Positions 8,202 through 16,558 of a stretch of DNA of 51,201 bases are shown here, in pieces (position 1 is the stretch's first letter; every line of letters starts with the position of its first letter). The notes under the pieces were generated by a model, which searched no databases, was not told where the DNA came from, and saw only the letters and a program-made list of their open reading frames with translations. A program made the translations under genes and the position numbers. The DNA comes from Geminicoccus sp035556675 (lineage in GTDB: Bacteria; Pseudomonadota; Alphaproteobacteria; Geminicoccales; Geminicoccaceae). The DNA lies in NCBI RefSeq assembly GCF_035556675.1, contig NZ_DATMFZ010000115.1:1-51201 (forward strand). The letters are read 5' to 3'.

Positions 8202-9377
8202 ATGGCCTCGAACGACTTCCTTTTCACCAGCGAATCGGTGTCCGAGGGACATCCGGACAAGGTTTGCGACCGGATCTCGGACGAGGTCGTCGATCTCTAT
8301 CTGGCCGAGTATCCGTATGCGCGCGTCGCGTGTGAGACGCTCGCCACCACCAACCGCGTGGTGATCGCCGGCGAGGTCCGTCCCGGTGCCGACAGCCGGA
8401 TCGACAACGAGGTGATCAAGGAGACCGCGCGCAAGGCGATCCGGGCGATCGGCTATGAGCAGGACGGTTTCCATTGGCGGAACTGCCAGATCGACGTGCT
8501 GCTCCACGAGCAGTCGGCCGACATCGCCCAGGGCGTGGACGCGGGCGACAGCAAGGACGAGGGCGCGGGCGACCAGGGCATCATGTTCGGCTTCGCCGTC
8601 GACGAGACCCCGGAGTTGATGCCGGCTCCGATCTACTATGCCCACGAGATCCTGCGCCGCATGGCCGCCGACCGCCACTCCGGCAAGACGAAGGGTTTTC
8701 AGCCGGACGCGAAGAGCCAGGTCACCCTGCGCTATGTCGACGGCCAGCCGGTGGCGGCCACCTCCGTCGTGGTCTCCACCCAGCATGACGCGGGGCTGAG
8801 CACCGCCGAGGTGCGCGAGCTGGTGCGGCCTTATGTCCGCTCGGTGCTGCCCGAGGGCTGGTTCCCGCCGGAAAGCGAGTTCTACGTCAACCCGACCGGC
8901 AATTTCGTGATCGGCGGGCCGGACGGCGACGCCGGCCTCACCGGCCGCAAGATCATCGTGGACACCTATGGCGGTGCCGCTCCCCATGGCGGTGGCGCCT
9001 TTTCGGGCAAGGACCCCACCAAGGTCGACCGCTCGGCGGCCTACGCCGCGCGCTACCTCGCCAAGAACGTGGTGGCGGCGGGCCTGGCGCGCAAATGCGT
9101 GATCCAGCTCTCCTACGCGATCGGCGTGTCCAAGCCGCTCTCGATCTATGTCGACACGTTCGGTACCGGCCAGGTCGACGAGAGCCGCCTCGCCAGCGTG
9201 CTGAACGAGGTCATGAACCTGAGCCCGCGCGGCATCCGCGAGCATCTGCGCCTGAACCGGCCGATCTATGCCCGCACCGCCGCCTATGGCCATTTCGGTC
9301 ATGCGGCCGAGGCCGATGGCGGCTTCTCCTGGGAAGCCCGCGACCTGGTCGACGAGCTGAAGCGGGCGTTCAACTGA
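8202..9377 (+). CDS. metK: S-adenosylmethionine synthetase MetK
   Basis: 391 residues, normal for the family. The signatures are all present: FTSESVSEGHPDKVCDRISD at the N terminus, GAGDQGIMFGFA near residue 126, and GGGAFSGKDPTKVDRSAAY near 265. The enzyme makes SAM from methionine and ATP, which feeds the SAM-dependent MiaB and TrmB encoded next to it. The ATG at 8202 gives the family start MASNDFLFTSESV, with GGAGAG about 10 bases upstream; the in-frame GTG at 8169 would add an unconserved leader. trmB follows after two bases. Confidence 0.96.
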   Translation: MASNDFLFTSESVSEGHPDKVCDRISDEVVDLYLAEYPYARVACETLATTNRVVIAGEVRPGADSRIDNEVIKETARKAIRAIGYEQDGFHWRNCQIDVLLHEQSADIAQGVDAGDSKDEGAGDQGIMFGFAVDETPELMPAPIYYAHEILRRMAADRHSGKTKGFQPDAKSQVTLRYVDGQPVAATSVVVSTQHDAGLSTAEVRELVRPYVRSVLPEGWFPPESEFYVNPTGNFVIGGPDGDAGLTGRKIIVDTYGGAAPHGGGAFSGKDPTKVDRSAAYAARYLAKNVVAAGLARKCVIQLSYAIGVSKPLSIYVDTFGTGQVDESRLASVLNEVMNLSPRGIREHLRLNRPIYARTAAYGHFGHAAEADGGFSWEARDLVDELKRAFN

Positions 9378-9379
9378 GC

Positions 9380-10090
9380 ATGACCGATCCCGACGCGACC
9401 GGGCCCGGCCCGGTCCGTCGCCAGATCTGGGGCCGGCGGCAGGGCCCGGGCCTCAAGCCGGCCCGCCGCCAGCTCCTGGACGAGCGGCTCCCCGCACTGC
9501 GGATCACGCTGCCCGAGCAGGGCCGGCTCGACCCGGCCTCGCTGTTTTCCCGGCCGATGCAGGGCTTCCGCCTGGAGATCGGCTTCGGCGGCGGCGAGCA
9601 TCTGGCCGCCCAGGCGAAAGCCCGTCCCGAGCTGGGATTCCTGGGCGTCGAGCCGTTCCTGGACGGCGTGGGCAAGCTGGTCGCCGAGATCGAGGCGGCC
9701 GGGCTCGACAACGTGCGGATCCTCACCGACGACGCACGGCTGCTCCTGCTTGTGCTGCCGGACCGCTGTCTGCAGCGCATCGATGTGCTGTTTCCGGACC
9801 CCTGGCCCAAGCTGCGTCACCACAAGCGCCGGATCGTCAACCGTCAGACCGTGCCAGAGATGGCGCGGGCGCTGGTGCCGGGCGGCGAGCTGCGCCTGGC
9901 GACCGACATCACCGACTACGCGCGGTGGATGCTGGATACCGCCCTTGCCGAGCCACGGCTGGCCTGGATGGCAGAGCGGGCGGACGACTGGCGGGTGGCA
10001 CCAGCCGACCACGTACCGACCCGCTATCAGGCCAAGGCTGAACGGGAAGGGCGTAAGTCAGTATTCCTGCGGTTTGTCACCCGACAATAG
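9380..10090 (+). CDS. trmB: tRNA (guanine-N7-)-methyltransferase TrmB
   Basis: 236 residues. The SAM-binding loop is LEIGFGGGEHL (about 68-78) and the family signature DVLFPDPWPKLRHHKRR lies near 137-153. It methylates G46 in the variable loop of tRNA. The N-terminal RRQIWGRRQGPGLKPAR is the basic extension common in alphaproteobacterial TrmB. It starts two bases after the metK stop, so the two are almost certainly co-transcribed. No terminator is visible in the 78 bases that follow. Confidence 0.94.
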   Translation: MTDPDATGPGPVRRQIWGRRQGPGLKPARRQLLDERLPALRITLPEQGRLDPASLFSRPMQGFRLEIGFGGGEHLAAQAKARPELGFLGVEPFLDGVGKLVAEIEAAGLDNVRILTDDARLLLLVLPDRCLQRIDVLFPDPWPKLRHHKRRIVNRQTVPEMARALVPGGELRLATDITDYARWMLDTALAEPRLAWMAERADDWRVAPADHVPTRYQAKAEREGRKSVFLRFVTRQ

Positions 10091-10168
10091 TCGAGCCGCG
10101 CGAGATATACTGCCGCATGCGTGACGAAGGCCGTCATGCCGCGGATCATCTCGACGGAACAACCAGAC

Positions 10169-10546
10169 ATGCGTGTGACGAAGTGGGCTGGCGGTGCTGG
10201 CGTCCTTGCGTTCATCACCTTGGCGGTCGGCTTGCCGGTGCAGGCGGGACCGATGGAACCGCTGGTCCTCGCCGCTTGCATGAAGAGCCGTACCACGACT
10301 GCCGACGAGCGCATTTTCCGGGACATGATGGTCGCAGCACTCCAGGAGGATCAGCATGGCCTCAGGACCACGTTCTCGAACATGCTTTCCTCCTTTATGC
10401 GCATCGGCCTCGAGTGCGGGATGACGGTCGACGATTTCGACCAGCCCTGGGCCGAAGCCGCCGTGAATCTTTATGCAGTCGATGTCGGGGAAAGAATCAT
10501 GGCCCGCGCCATGGCGAAGTCGGGGCTGACGGCGGAAATGAACTGA
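10169..10546 (+). CDS. Small secreted protein of unknown function
   Basis: 125 residues. I do not recognise a family. The N terminus is a classic Sec signal peptide: MRVTK, a hydrophobic stretch (GVLAFITLAVGLP), then VQA before a likely cleavage at Gly27. The mature part is mostly helical by eye and holds just two cysteines (AAC and LEC), which could form a disulfide in the periplasm. The ATG at 10169 is chosen because it directly opens the signal peptide; a GTG at 10121 would add 16 residues. It interrupts an otherwise conserved block of core genes between trmB and rimP and ends before the rimP promoter, so it is probably the last gene of the metK-trmB transcript. Confidence 0.65.
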   Translation: MRVTKWAGGAGVLAFITLAVGLPVQAGPMEPLVLAACMKSRTTTADERIFRDMMVAALQEDQHGLRTTFSNMLSSFMRIGLECGMTVDDFDQPWAEAAVNLYAVDVGERIMARAMAKSGLTAEMN

Positions 10547-10562
10547 CTGCCAGCGCTCCCCC

Positions 10563-10591
10563 TTGAACTTCTCCGCCTGAGCGAGTATCTA
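10563..10591 (+). promoter_or_regulatory. Putative sigma-70 promoter of the rimP-nusA-infB operon
   Basis: TTGAAC (10563-10568), 17 bases, TATCTA (10586-10591). Both hexamers keep four of six consensus bases at ideal spacing. Transcription would start near 10598, giving a leader of about 79 bases before the proposed rimP start. Confidence 0.5.
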
Positions 10592-10623
10592 CCGCCACGT
10601 TCACTGCCACGCCGATGCGAGGT

Positions 10624-10670
10624 GAGTGGGTAGACGCCCGCTCCCTTTGGCATGCCGTTTTTCCAGGAGC
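10624..10670 (+). promoter_or_regulatory. rimP leader hairpin competing with pairing of the Shine-Dalgarno
   Basis: GAGTGGG (10624-10630) pairs with CCCGCTC (10637-10643) with one G-U pair and loop TAGACG. The 3' arm also contains GCTCC (10640-10644), which is perfectly complementary to GGAGC (10666-10670), the ribosome binding site of rimP. The two pairings cannot coexist, so the leader could switch between an exposed and a masked ribosome site. This is a prediction from complementarity only. Confidence 0.3.
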
Positions 10671-10676
10671 TACACC

Positions 10677-11201
10677 ATCAGCACCCTTGTCGATCTGATC
10701 GAACCAAGCCTGCGTGGAATGGGCTTCGAGCTCGTCCAGGTCCGGCTTCTCGGCCAGACGCGCAGGACGCTGCAGGTCATGGCCGAGCCTGCCGACCCGA
10801 ACCGGGTGATGGATGTCGAGGACTGTGCCGACATCAGCCGCGCGATCTCGGCGATCCTGGACGTGCATGATCCCATCCCCGGGGCGTACACGCTGGAGGT
10901 CACCTCGCCCGGCATCGACCGGCCGCTCGTCAAGCTGGGCGACTATGCCCGGTTCGCCGGCCACCTGGCCAGGCTGGAGGTCGAGCCCGACATCGAGGGG
11001 CGCAAGCGCTTCAAGGCCACCATCAAGGCGGTCGACGGCGAGGACATTGTGATCGAGCAGGACGGGCAGGAATTCCGGGTGCCCTACCCGAGCATCCGCA
11101 AGGCCCGCCTGGTGCTGACCGACGCGTTGATCAAGGTGGCGCAGCAGGCTCACGAGGCCCGGCTCGCCGCGCAAGACGAGAGCCCCGAGGGAGGCGTCTG
11201 A
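10677..11201 (+). CDS. rimP: Ribosome maturation factor RimP, possible ATC start
   Basis: 174 residues from the proposed start. Family features are VEDCADISRAISAILDVHDP and TLEVTSPGIDRPL in the N-terminal domain, and a C-terminal SH3-like half with IKAVDGEDIVIE. RimP binds the 30S subunit during maturation and precedes nusA in most bacteria. The start is unusual: AGGAG at 10665-10669 sits seven bases before an ATC codon at 10677, exactly where RimP proteins begin (ISTLVDLIEP against MSTL in E. coli). The only standard in-frame alternatives are a GTG at 10626, lying inside a predicted hairpin, and a TTG at 10647. Overlaps nusA as TGATG. Confidence 0.88.
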   Translation: MSTLVDLIEPSLRGMGFELVQVRLLGQTRRTLQVMAEPADPNRVMDVEDCADISRAISAILDVHDPIPGAYTLEVTSPGIDRPLVKLGDYARFAGHLARLEVEPDIEGRKRFKATIKAVDGEDIVIEQDGQEFRVPYPSIRKARLVLTDALIKVAQQAHEARLAAQDESPEGGV

Positions 11202-12760
11202 TGGAAGCGATGGGTCCCGTGTTCGGCCGGGCCGAACTCCTGCGGATCGCCGAGGCCGTGGCGCAGGAAAAGGGCATCTCGCCTACCGAGGTCATCGAGG
11301 CCATGGAGCAGGCGATCGGTACCGCCGCGCGCCGCAAGTATGGTCAGGAACTGGAGATTCGCGCCGAGATCGACCGCAAGACCGGCGACATCGGCATCTT
11401 CCGCGTGATGCAGGTGGTCGAGGAGGTTACCGAGCCGACCCTGCAGATCTCGCTGGCCGACGCCAAGCGCCTCAACCCGGCCGCCCACGAGGGCGACGTG
11501 ATCGAGGACCCGCTGCCGCCGATCGATTATGGCCGCATCGCCGCGCAGTCGGCCAAGCAGGTGATCGTCCAGCGCGTGCGCGAGGCCGAGCGCGAGCGGC
11601 AGTACAACGAGTTCAAGGACCGGATCGGCGAGATCGTGGTCGGCGAGATCAAGCGGATCGAGCACGGCAACGTGCTGGTCGACCTCGGCAAGGCGGAAGC
11701 CATCTGCCGGCGCGACGACCTGATCCCGCGCGAACTGTTCCGCAACAAGGACCGGATCCGCGCCTATCTCTACGACGTGAGTCACCAGACCCGCGGCCCG
11801 CAGATCTTCCTCTCGCGCACGCATCCCATGTTCATGGCGAAGCTGTTCGAGCAGGAAGTGCCGGAGATCTATGACGGCATCATCGAGATCAAGGGCTGCG
11901 CCCGCGATCCGGGCAGCCGGGCGAAGATCGCCGTGTACTCGCGGGAAGGCGGCATCGACCCGGTCGGCGCCTGCGTCGGCATGCGCGGCAGCCGTGTCCA
12001 GGCGGTCGTGCAGGAACTTGCCGGCGAGAAGATCGACATCATCCCCTGGTCACCCGACCCGGCCAACTTCGTGGTCAATGCCCTGGCACCGGCCGAGGTG
12101 TCGCGCGTGGTGCTCGATCCGGACAACAACCGGATCGAGGTGGTCGTGCCCGACCACATGCAGCACATCGCGATCGGCCGGCGCGGTCAGAACGTCCGGC
12201 TCGCCAGCCAGTTGACGGGGTGGGAGATCGACATCATCTCCGAGACGGAGGACAGCGAGAAGCGTTCGGCGGTCTTCCGCCGCCGCATCGAGCTGTTCAC
12301 CGAGGCCCTGAACGTCGAGACCGTGATCGCCGAGCTGCTCGCCACCGAGGAGTTCGACACGGTCGCCGACGTCGCCTATTGCCCGCCGGAGGAACTGGCG
12401 GCGATCGAGGGCTTCGACGAGGAGATCGCCCAGGCCCTGATCGAGCGTGCTCATTCCTGGCTGCAGGAGCAGCAGGAGGCGCTGGCCGCCGAGGCGGGCG
12501 AGCTTGGCATTGCCGACGACCTGCTCCAGTTCGAGCAGCTGGAGCTGGCCCATACGGTCGAGATCGGCCGCAAGGGCATCAAGACGCTGGAGGATCTGGC
12601 CGACCTCTCCGGCGACGAGCTGGTCGAGCTCCTGCCCGACGCCGGTCTGACCGGCGAGACGGCGGGCGAGATCATCATGGCGGCTCGGGTGGCGCTCGGC
12701 TGGATCGAACCGCCGGCCACCGAGACCGAAACGACCGAAACGGAAACGGAGCACGCTTGA
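11201..12760 (+). CDS. nusA: Transcription termination/antitermination factor NusA
   Basis: 519 residues. An N-terminal RNA polymerase-binding domain (1-125) is followed by S1 (about 135-200, VVGEIKRIEHGNVLVDLGKAEA), tandem KH domains (about 230-345, with GACVGMRGSRVQAVVQEL and IAIGRRGQNVRLASQLTGW), and C-terminal acidic helix-hairpin-helix repeats (365-500). NusA controls pausing, Rho-dependent and intrinsic termination, and rRNA antitermination. The last residues are a short Thr-Glu run (TETETTETETEHA) likely to be disordered. The start overlaps the rimP stop by one base. Confidence 0.97.
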   Translation: MEAMGPVFGRAELLRIAEAVAQEKGISPTEVIEAMEQAIGTAARRKYGQELEIRAEIDRKTGDIGIFRVMQVVEEVTEPTLQISLADAKRLNPAAHEGDVIEDPLPPIDYGRIAAQSAKQVIVQRVREAERERQYNEFKDRIGEIVVGEIKRIEHGNVLVDLGKAEAICRRDDLIPRELFRNKDRIRAYLYDVSHQTRGPQIFLSRTHPMFMAKLFEQEVPEIYDGIIEIKGCARDPGSRAKIAVYSREGGIDPVGACVGMRGSRVQAVVQELAGEKIDIIPWSPDPANFVVNALAPAEVSRVVLDPDNNRIEVVVPDHMQHIAIGRRGQNVRLASQLTGWEIDIISETEDSEKRSAVFRRRIELFTEALNVETVIAELLATEEFDTVADVAYCPPEELAAIEGFDEEIAQALIERAHSWLQEQQEALAAEAGELGIADDLLQFEQLELAHTVEIGRKGIKTLEDLADLSGDELVELLPDAGLTGETAGEIIMAARVALGWIEPPATETETTETETEHA

Positions 12761-13425
12761 GCGAGACGACGATCGCGATCATCGAGGAGGCTGCCGGCAC
12801 GGCGCGCAACCCGCGCCGCTCCGTCCTGTCGCGCGAGCGCCAGGACCGCGCCGGCATGCTCCGCTTTGTCCGTGATCCCGAGGGCCGGCTGGTCTTCGAC
12901 GTCGACGCTCGCCTGCCCGGCCGCGGCTTCTGGCTGGAGGCCGACCGCGCCAGCCTGGAGCTGGCGCTGAAGCGCCGGGCACTCAGCCGGGCGGCCGGCC
13001 CGGAGGTCCGGGTTCCGGACGATCTTCCCCGGCAGGTCGAGGTTGCCCTGGTGCGCCGCGGCCTGGACCGGATCGGGCTGGCCCGCCGCGCCGGCGCACT
13101 GGTGAACGGCTTCGACGAGGTCGAGCGTTGCCTGCGTGCCAAGCGGGGCAGGCTCCTGATCCAGGCTATGGACGCAGCGGAGGACGGGCTGCAAAAGCTG
13201 GGCCGGATTGCGGTCGACCTGCCGGTGGTCCGGCTGTTCGACCGCTCAGAACTTGGCCGGGCACTCGGCCGCGACGAGGCCGTCCATCTCGTGGTCACCC
13301 ACGAGAGCCACGCCACGCCGCTTTTGGCGATCACGCGCCGCCTGGCTGGGTTCCGGCAGGCTGGCACTGATCACCCCACCACGATGACGACATCGACCGA
13401 ACGACAGGAACGGCTCGCCTCATGA
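12757..13425 (+). CDS. ylxR: YlxR (DUF448) RNA-binding protein with L7Ae-like domain
   Basis: 222 residues. The N-terminal YlxR domain is recognisable as RRSVLSRERQDRAGMLRFV followed by DARLPGRGFWLEADRASLE (about residues 24-75); the usual RRCIVT opening reads RRSVLS. The second half (about 105-195), starting RRGLDRIGLARRAGALVNG, is an L7Ae/L30e-like RNA-binding fold. Alphaproteobacteria commonly fuse the two, as here, between nusA and infB. YlxR/RnpM in Firmicutes binds RNase P RNA; whether this fusion does so is unknown. The TTG start shares bases with the nusA stop (TTGA), and the stop overlaps infB as ATGA. Confidence 0.87.
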   Translation: MSETTIAIIEEAAGTARNPRRSVLSRERQDRAGMLRFVRDPEGRLVFDVDARLPGRGFWLEADRASLELALKRRALSRAAGPEVRVPDDLPRQVEVALVRRGLDRIGLARRAGALVNGFDEVERCLRAKRGRLLIQAMDAAEDGLQKLGRIAVDLPVVRLFDRSELGRALGRDEAVHLVVTHESHATPLLAITRRLAGFRQAGTDHPTTMTTSTERQERLAS

Positions 13426-16124
13426 ACGATCCGAAGGGTCAGGACAACAAAGCCCGGATCGGCCTCCGCCCGTCTGGCACCGGCGGCAGCGCCGGTCGCA
13501 TGGATCTCCCCCGCAAGACGGTCGACGTCGGCACGGTGAAGCAGGCGCGCTCGCATGGCGTGCTGAGCAAGCCGGTCCAGGTCGAGGTGCGCAAGTCGCG
13601 CGGGACCGGCCAGGCTCCGGCGGCACCCCGCCCGACGTCCGGCGGAGGGGCCGATCAGGCCAGCCGCGCGCCGACGGGTGCCGGGCGCTCGGGCGGTGAG
13701 TCGCGCGGCTCCGGCGGCGGCAATCGCGGGCCGGTGCGCCTGCGCGCCCTGACCGAGGCCGAGCAGCAGGCACGCCTCCAGGCGGTGATCGTCAACCAGC
13801 GCCGCGCCGAGGAGGACCGCAAGCGCCTCGAGGAAGAGGCGCGGCAGCGGGCGATCGACGAGGAGCGTCGCCGCGCCGAGGCCGAGGCCGAGGCCAAGCG
13901 TCGCGCCGAGGAGGAAACCCGGCGCAAGGCCGAGGAAGAGATCCGTCGCAAGGCCGAGGAGCAGGCCCGCCGCCTGCTCGAGGAGCAGGAGCGCAAGGCC
14001 GCCGCGGCAGCGCCGCAGCCGGCTCGGCCGACCGAGGCCCCTGCCCCGGCCCGGACCGAGGAGCGTCCGGTCGCCAAGCCGGCCGCTGCCGCGCCCGAGG
14101 CGCCGCGTGCGCCGCAGCCGACCGCGCGCTTCGGCTTCGAGTCGCTCGAGGAGAAGCGCCCGGTCAAGGGCAAGGCCGCCGCCAAGGCGCCCAAGCTCAT
14201 GGCCCCGGCCGCCCGCAAGGACGATGGCGGCAAGGTCAAGGGTCGGATCGTGCTCGGTGCCGAGGGCGACATCGAGGAGCGTCGCGCTCCCTCGGTAGCC
14301 GCCATGCGTCGCCGCCAGCAGAAGGGCCGCCAGCAGGTCCAGCAACCGACCGAGCTGATCGTCCGCGACGTCGCGATCCCGGACGTCATCACCGTGCAGG
14401 ACCTGGCCGCCCGTATGGCGGTCCGGTCGGGCGAGGTGGTGAAGGTTCTGATGAAGAACAAGATCCTCGCCACGCCGGCGCAGACGATCGACGCGGACAC
14501 CGCGGAGCTGGTGGTCTCCGAGTTCGGCCATCGGGCCAGGCGCGTGTCCGAATCGATGATCGAGGAAGGCATCGAGGGCCTGACGACCGACGAGGACGTC
14601 GACCTGCAGCCGCGCTCGCCGGTCGTCACGGTCATGGGCCATGTCGACCACGGCAAGACCTCGCTGCTCGACGCGCTCCGCAACGCGGACGTGGCGGCGC
14701 ACGAGGCCGGCGGCATCACCCAGCATATCGGCGCCTACCGGGTCGACATCGGCTCGGGCATGCCGGTGACCTTCATCGACACGCCCGGCCACGCGGCGTT
14801 CACCCAGATGCGCGCCCGCGGCGCCTCGGTGACGGACATCGTCATCCTGGTGGTCGCGGCCGATGACGGGGTGATGCCCCAGACGATCGAGGCGATCCGC
14901 CACGCCCAGGCGGCCAAGGTGCCGATCGTGGTGGCGATCAACAAGATCGACCGGCCCGAGGCCGACCCGAACCGGGTCAAGAGCGAGCTGCTCAGCTACG
15001 ACGTGGTCACCGAGGATTTCGGCGGCGACGTGCAGGCGGTCGAGGTGTCGGCGCTCAAGAAGCTGGGCCTGGAGAAGCTGATCGAATCGGTCCAGCTCCA
15101 GGCCGAGCTGCTCGATCTCAAGGCCAATCCGGACCGCGAGGCACAGGGCACCATCATTGAGGCGCGGCTCGACCGCGGCCGTGGCGTGGTGGCCACCGCC
15201 CTGGTCCAGAAGGGCACGCTTCATGTCGGTGACACGGTGGTGTGCGGCACGACCTCGGGCCGCATCCGCGCGCTCGTCGACGACCGCGGCCAGAACGTGG
15301 CCGAGGCCGGCCCGTCGGTGCCGGTCGAGATCCTGGGCCTGGACGGCGTGCCGAGCGCTGGCGACCTGCTTTCGGCCACCGACAGCCCGGACCGGGCGCG
15401 CGAGATCGCCGAGTACCGGCAGCGCAAGAAGCGCGAGGCCCAGCTCGTGGCGACCGCGGGCGCCCGCGGCTCGCTGGAGGACATGTTCTCGAAGATCAAG
15501 GAAGGCGAGCTCAAGGAGCTGCCGGTCGTGATCAAGACGGACGTGCACGGCTCGCTCGAGGCGGTCTCGGCCGGCCTGCAGAAGCTCGGCACCGAGGAAG
15601 TCTCGGTGCGGATCCTGCATGGCGGCGTCGGTGCGATCACCGAGAGCGACGTCACCCTGGCAGCGGCATCTGGCGGCGTCATCCTGGGCTTCAACGTCCG
15701 GGCCAACGCGCCGGCACGCGAGCTGGCCAAGCGCGACGGGATCGAGATCCGCTACTACTCGATCATCTACGAGCTGCTCGACGAGATGAAGGCGCTCCTC
15801 TCCGGCCTGCTGGCGCCGGAGGCCAAGGAGGTCACCCTCGGCCATGCCGAGATCCGCGAGATCTTCGTGGTGCAGCGGATCGGCAAGATCGCCGGCTGCC
15901 GCGTCACGGACGGTCTCATCAAGCGGACCTCGCGGGTGCGGCTGCTGCGCGACGACGTGGTCATCCACGAGGGTGCCCTCGGTTCGCTCAAGCGCTTCAA
16001 GGACGATGTCCGCGAGGTGCGCGAAGGCTTCGAGTGTGGTCTCTCGCTGGAAGGCTACAACGACATCCGCTTGGGCGATGTCGTCGAGGCCTACGAGGTC
16101 CAGGAGGTCGCGCGAAGCCTGTGA
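13422..16124 (+). CDS. infB: Translation initiation factor IF-2
   Basis: 900 residues. Residues 1-100 are basic and Gly/Ser-rich. A long charged coiled coil of Glu/Ala/Arg/Lys follows (about 105-195), then a Pro/Ala-rich linker, an IF2 N-terminal module (about 310-375), and the GTPase domain with G1 GHVDHGKT at 406-413, G3 DTPGH and G4 NKID. Domains II to IV complete the protein and bind initiator fMet-tRNA. IF-2 joins the 30S and 50S subunits at initiation. It overlaps ylxR (ATGA) and rbfA (GTGA), so its synthesis is coupled to both. Confidence 0.97.
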   Translation: MNDPKGQDNKARIGLRPSGTGGSAGRMDLPRKTVDVGTVKQARSHGVLSKPVQVEVRKSRGTGQAPAAPRPTSGGGADQASRAPTGAGRSGGESRGSGGGNRGPVRLRALTEAEQQARLQAVIVNQRRAEEDRKRLEEEARQRAIDEERRRAEAEAEAKRRAEEETRRKAEEEIRRKAEEQARRLLEEQERKAAAAAPQPARPTEAPAPARTEERPVAKPAAAAPEAPRAPQPTARFGFESLEEKRPVKGKAAAKAPKLMAPAARKDDGGKVKGRIVLGAEGDIEERRAPSVAAMRRRQQKGRQQVQQPTELIVRDVAIPDVITVQDLAARMAVRSGEVVKVLMKNKILATPAQTIDADTAELVVSEFGHRARRVSESMIEEGIEGLTTDEDVDLQPRSPVVTVMGHVDHGKTSLLDALRNADVAAHEAGGITQHIGAYRVDIGSGMPVTFIDTPGHAAFTQMRARGASVTDIVILVVAADDGVMPQTIEAIRHAQAAKVPIVVAINKIDRPEADPNRVKSELLSYDVVTEDFGGDVQAVEVSALKKLGLEKLIESVQLQAELLDLKANPDREAQGTIIEARLDRGRGVVATALVQKGTLHVGDTVVCGTTSGRIRALVDDRGQNVAEAGPSVPVEILGLDGVPSAGDLLSATDSPDRAREIAEYRQRKKREAQLVATAGARGSLEDMFSKIKEGELKELPVVIKTDVHGSLEAVSAGLQKLGTEEVSVRILHGGVGAITESDVTLAAASGGVILGFNVRANAPARELAKRDGIEIRYYSIIYELLDEMKALLSGLLAPEAKEVTLGHAEIREIFVVQRIGKIAGCRVTDGLIKRTSRVRLLRDDVVIHEGALGSLKRFKDDVREVREGFECGLSLEGYNDIRLGDVVEAYEVQEVARSL

Positions 16125-16558
16125 GCGGACGTTCCCGTGGCCACGGAGCGGGCGGCAGTGCCCGCTCCGGTGCGCCGTCACAACGGCAGATGCGGGTCGG
16201 CGAGGCGGTAAGGCACCGCCTCGCCGATGTCTTCATGCGCCATGAGCTGCACGACCCCGAACTTCAGGACGTGCACGTGACCGTGTCCGAGGTGCGGATG
16301 AGCCCGGACCTGAAGCAGGCCACCGTGTTCGTCGCCGAACTCGGCCGCGACCGGATCCGTCCGGAGGTGATGAAGGCACTGATCCGCGCCTGCCCCCACC
16401 TGACCGCCCGGCTTGGCCGCGAGATGGACCTGAAATACGGTCCGCGCCTGCGCATCGTCCCGGACGAGACGTTCGGCGAGGCATCCAAAGTCGAGACCCT
16501 GCTGGCCCGCGAGCTGGCGTCATTGTCCCCGCGCGACGGCGAGGAAGATCCCGAATGA
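16121..16558 (+). CDS. rbfA: Ribosome-binding factor A
   Basis: 145 residues. The KH-like RbfA fold is seen from QMRVGEAVRHRLADVF (about 22) to the conserved GPRLRIVPDETFGEASKVE (about 107-125). RbfA is a 30S maturation and cold-adaptation factor acting on the 16S 5' helix. The GTG at 16121 gives a Gly/Ser/Arg-rich 20-residue lead and a GTGA overlap with infB; the ATG at 16190 is an alternative that removes this lead. Overlaps truB as ATGA. Confidence 0.94.
   Translation: MSGRSRGHGAGGSARSGAPSQRQMRVGEAVRHRLADVFMRHELHDPELQDVHVTVSEVRMSPDLKQATVFVAELGRDRIRPEVMKALIRACPHLTARLGREMDLKYGPRLRIVPDETFGEASKVETLLARELASLSPRDGEEDPE

Noticed and set aside
13371..16181. A very long open frame (over 900 codons) antisense to infB
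   Set aside because: High-GC codon bias leaves the opposite strand open. The translation has no domain and mirrors the infB codons.
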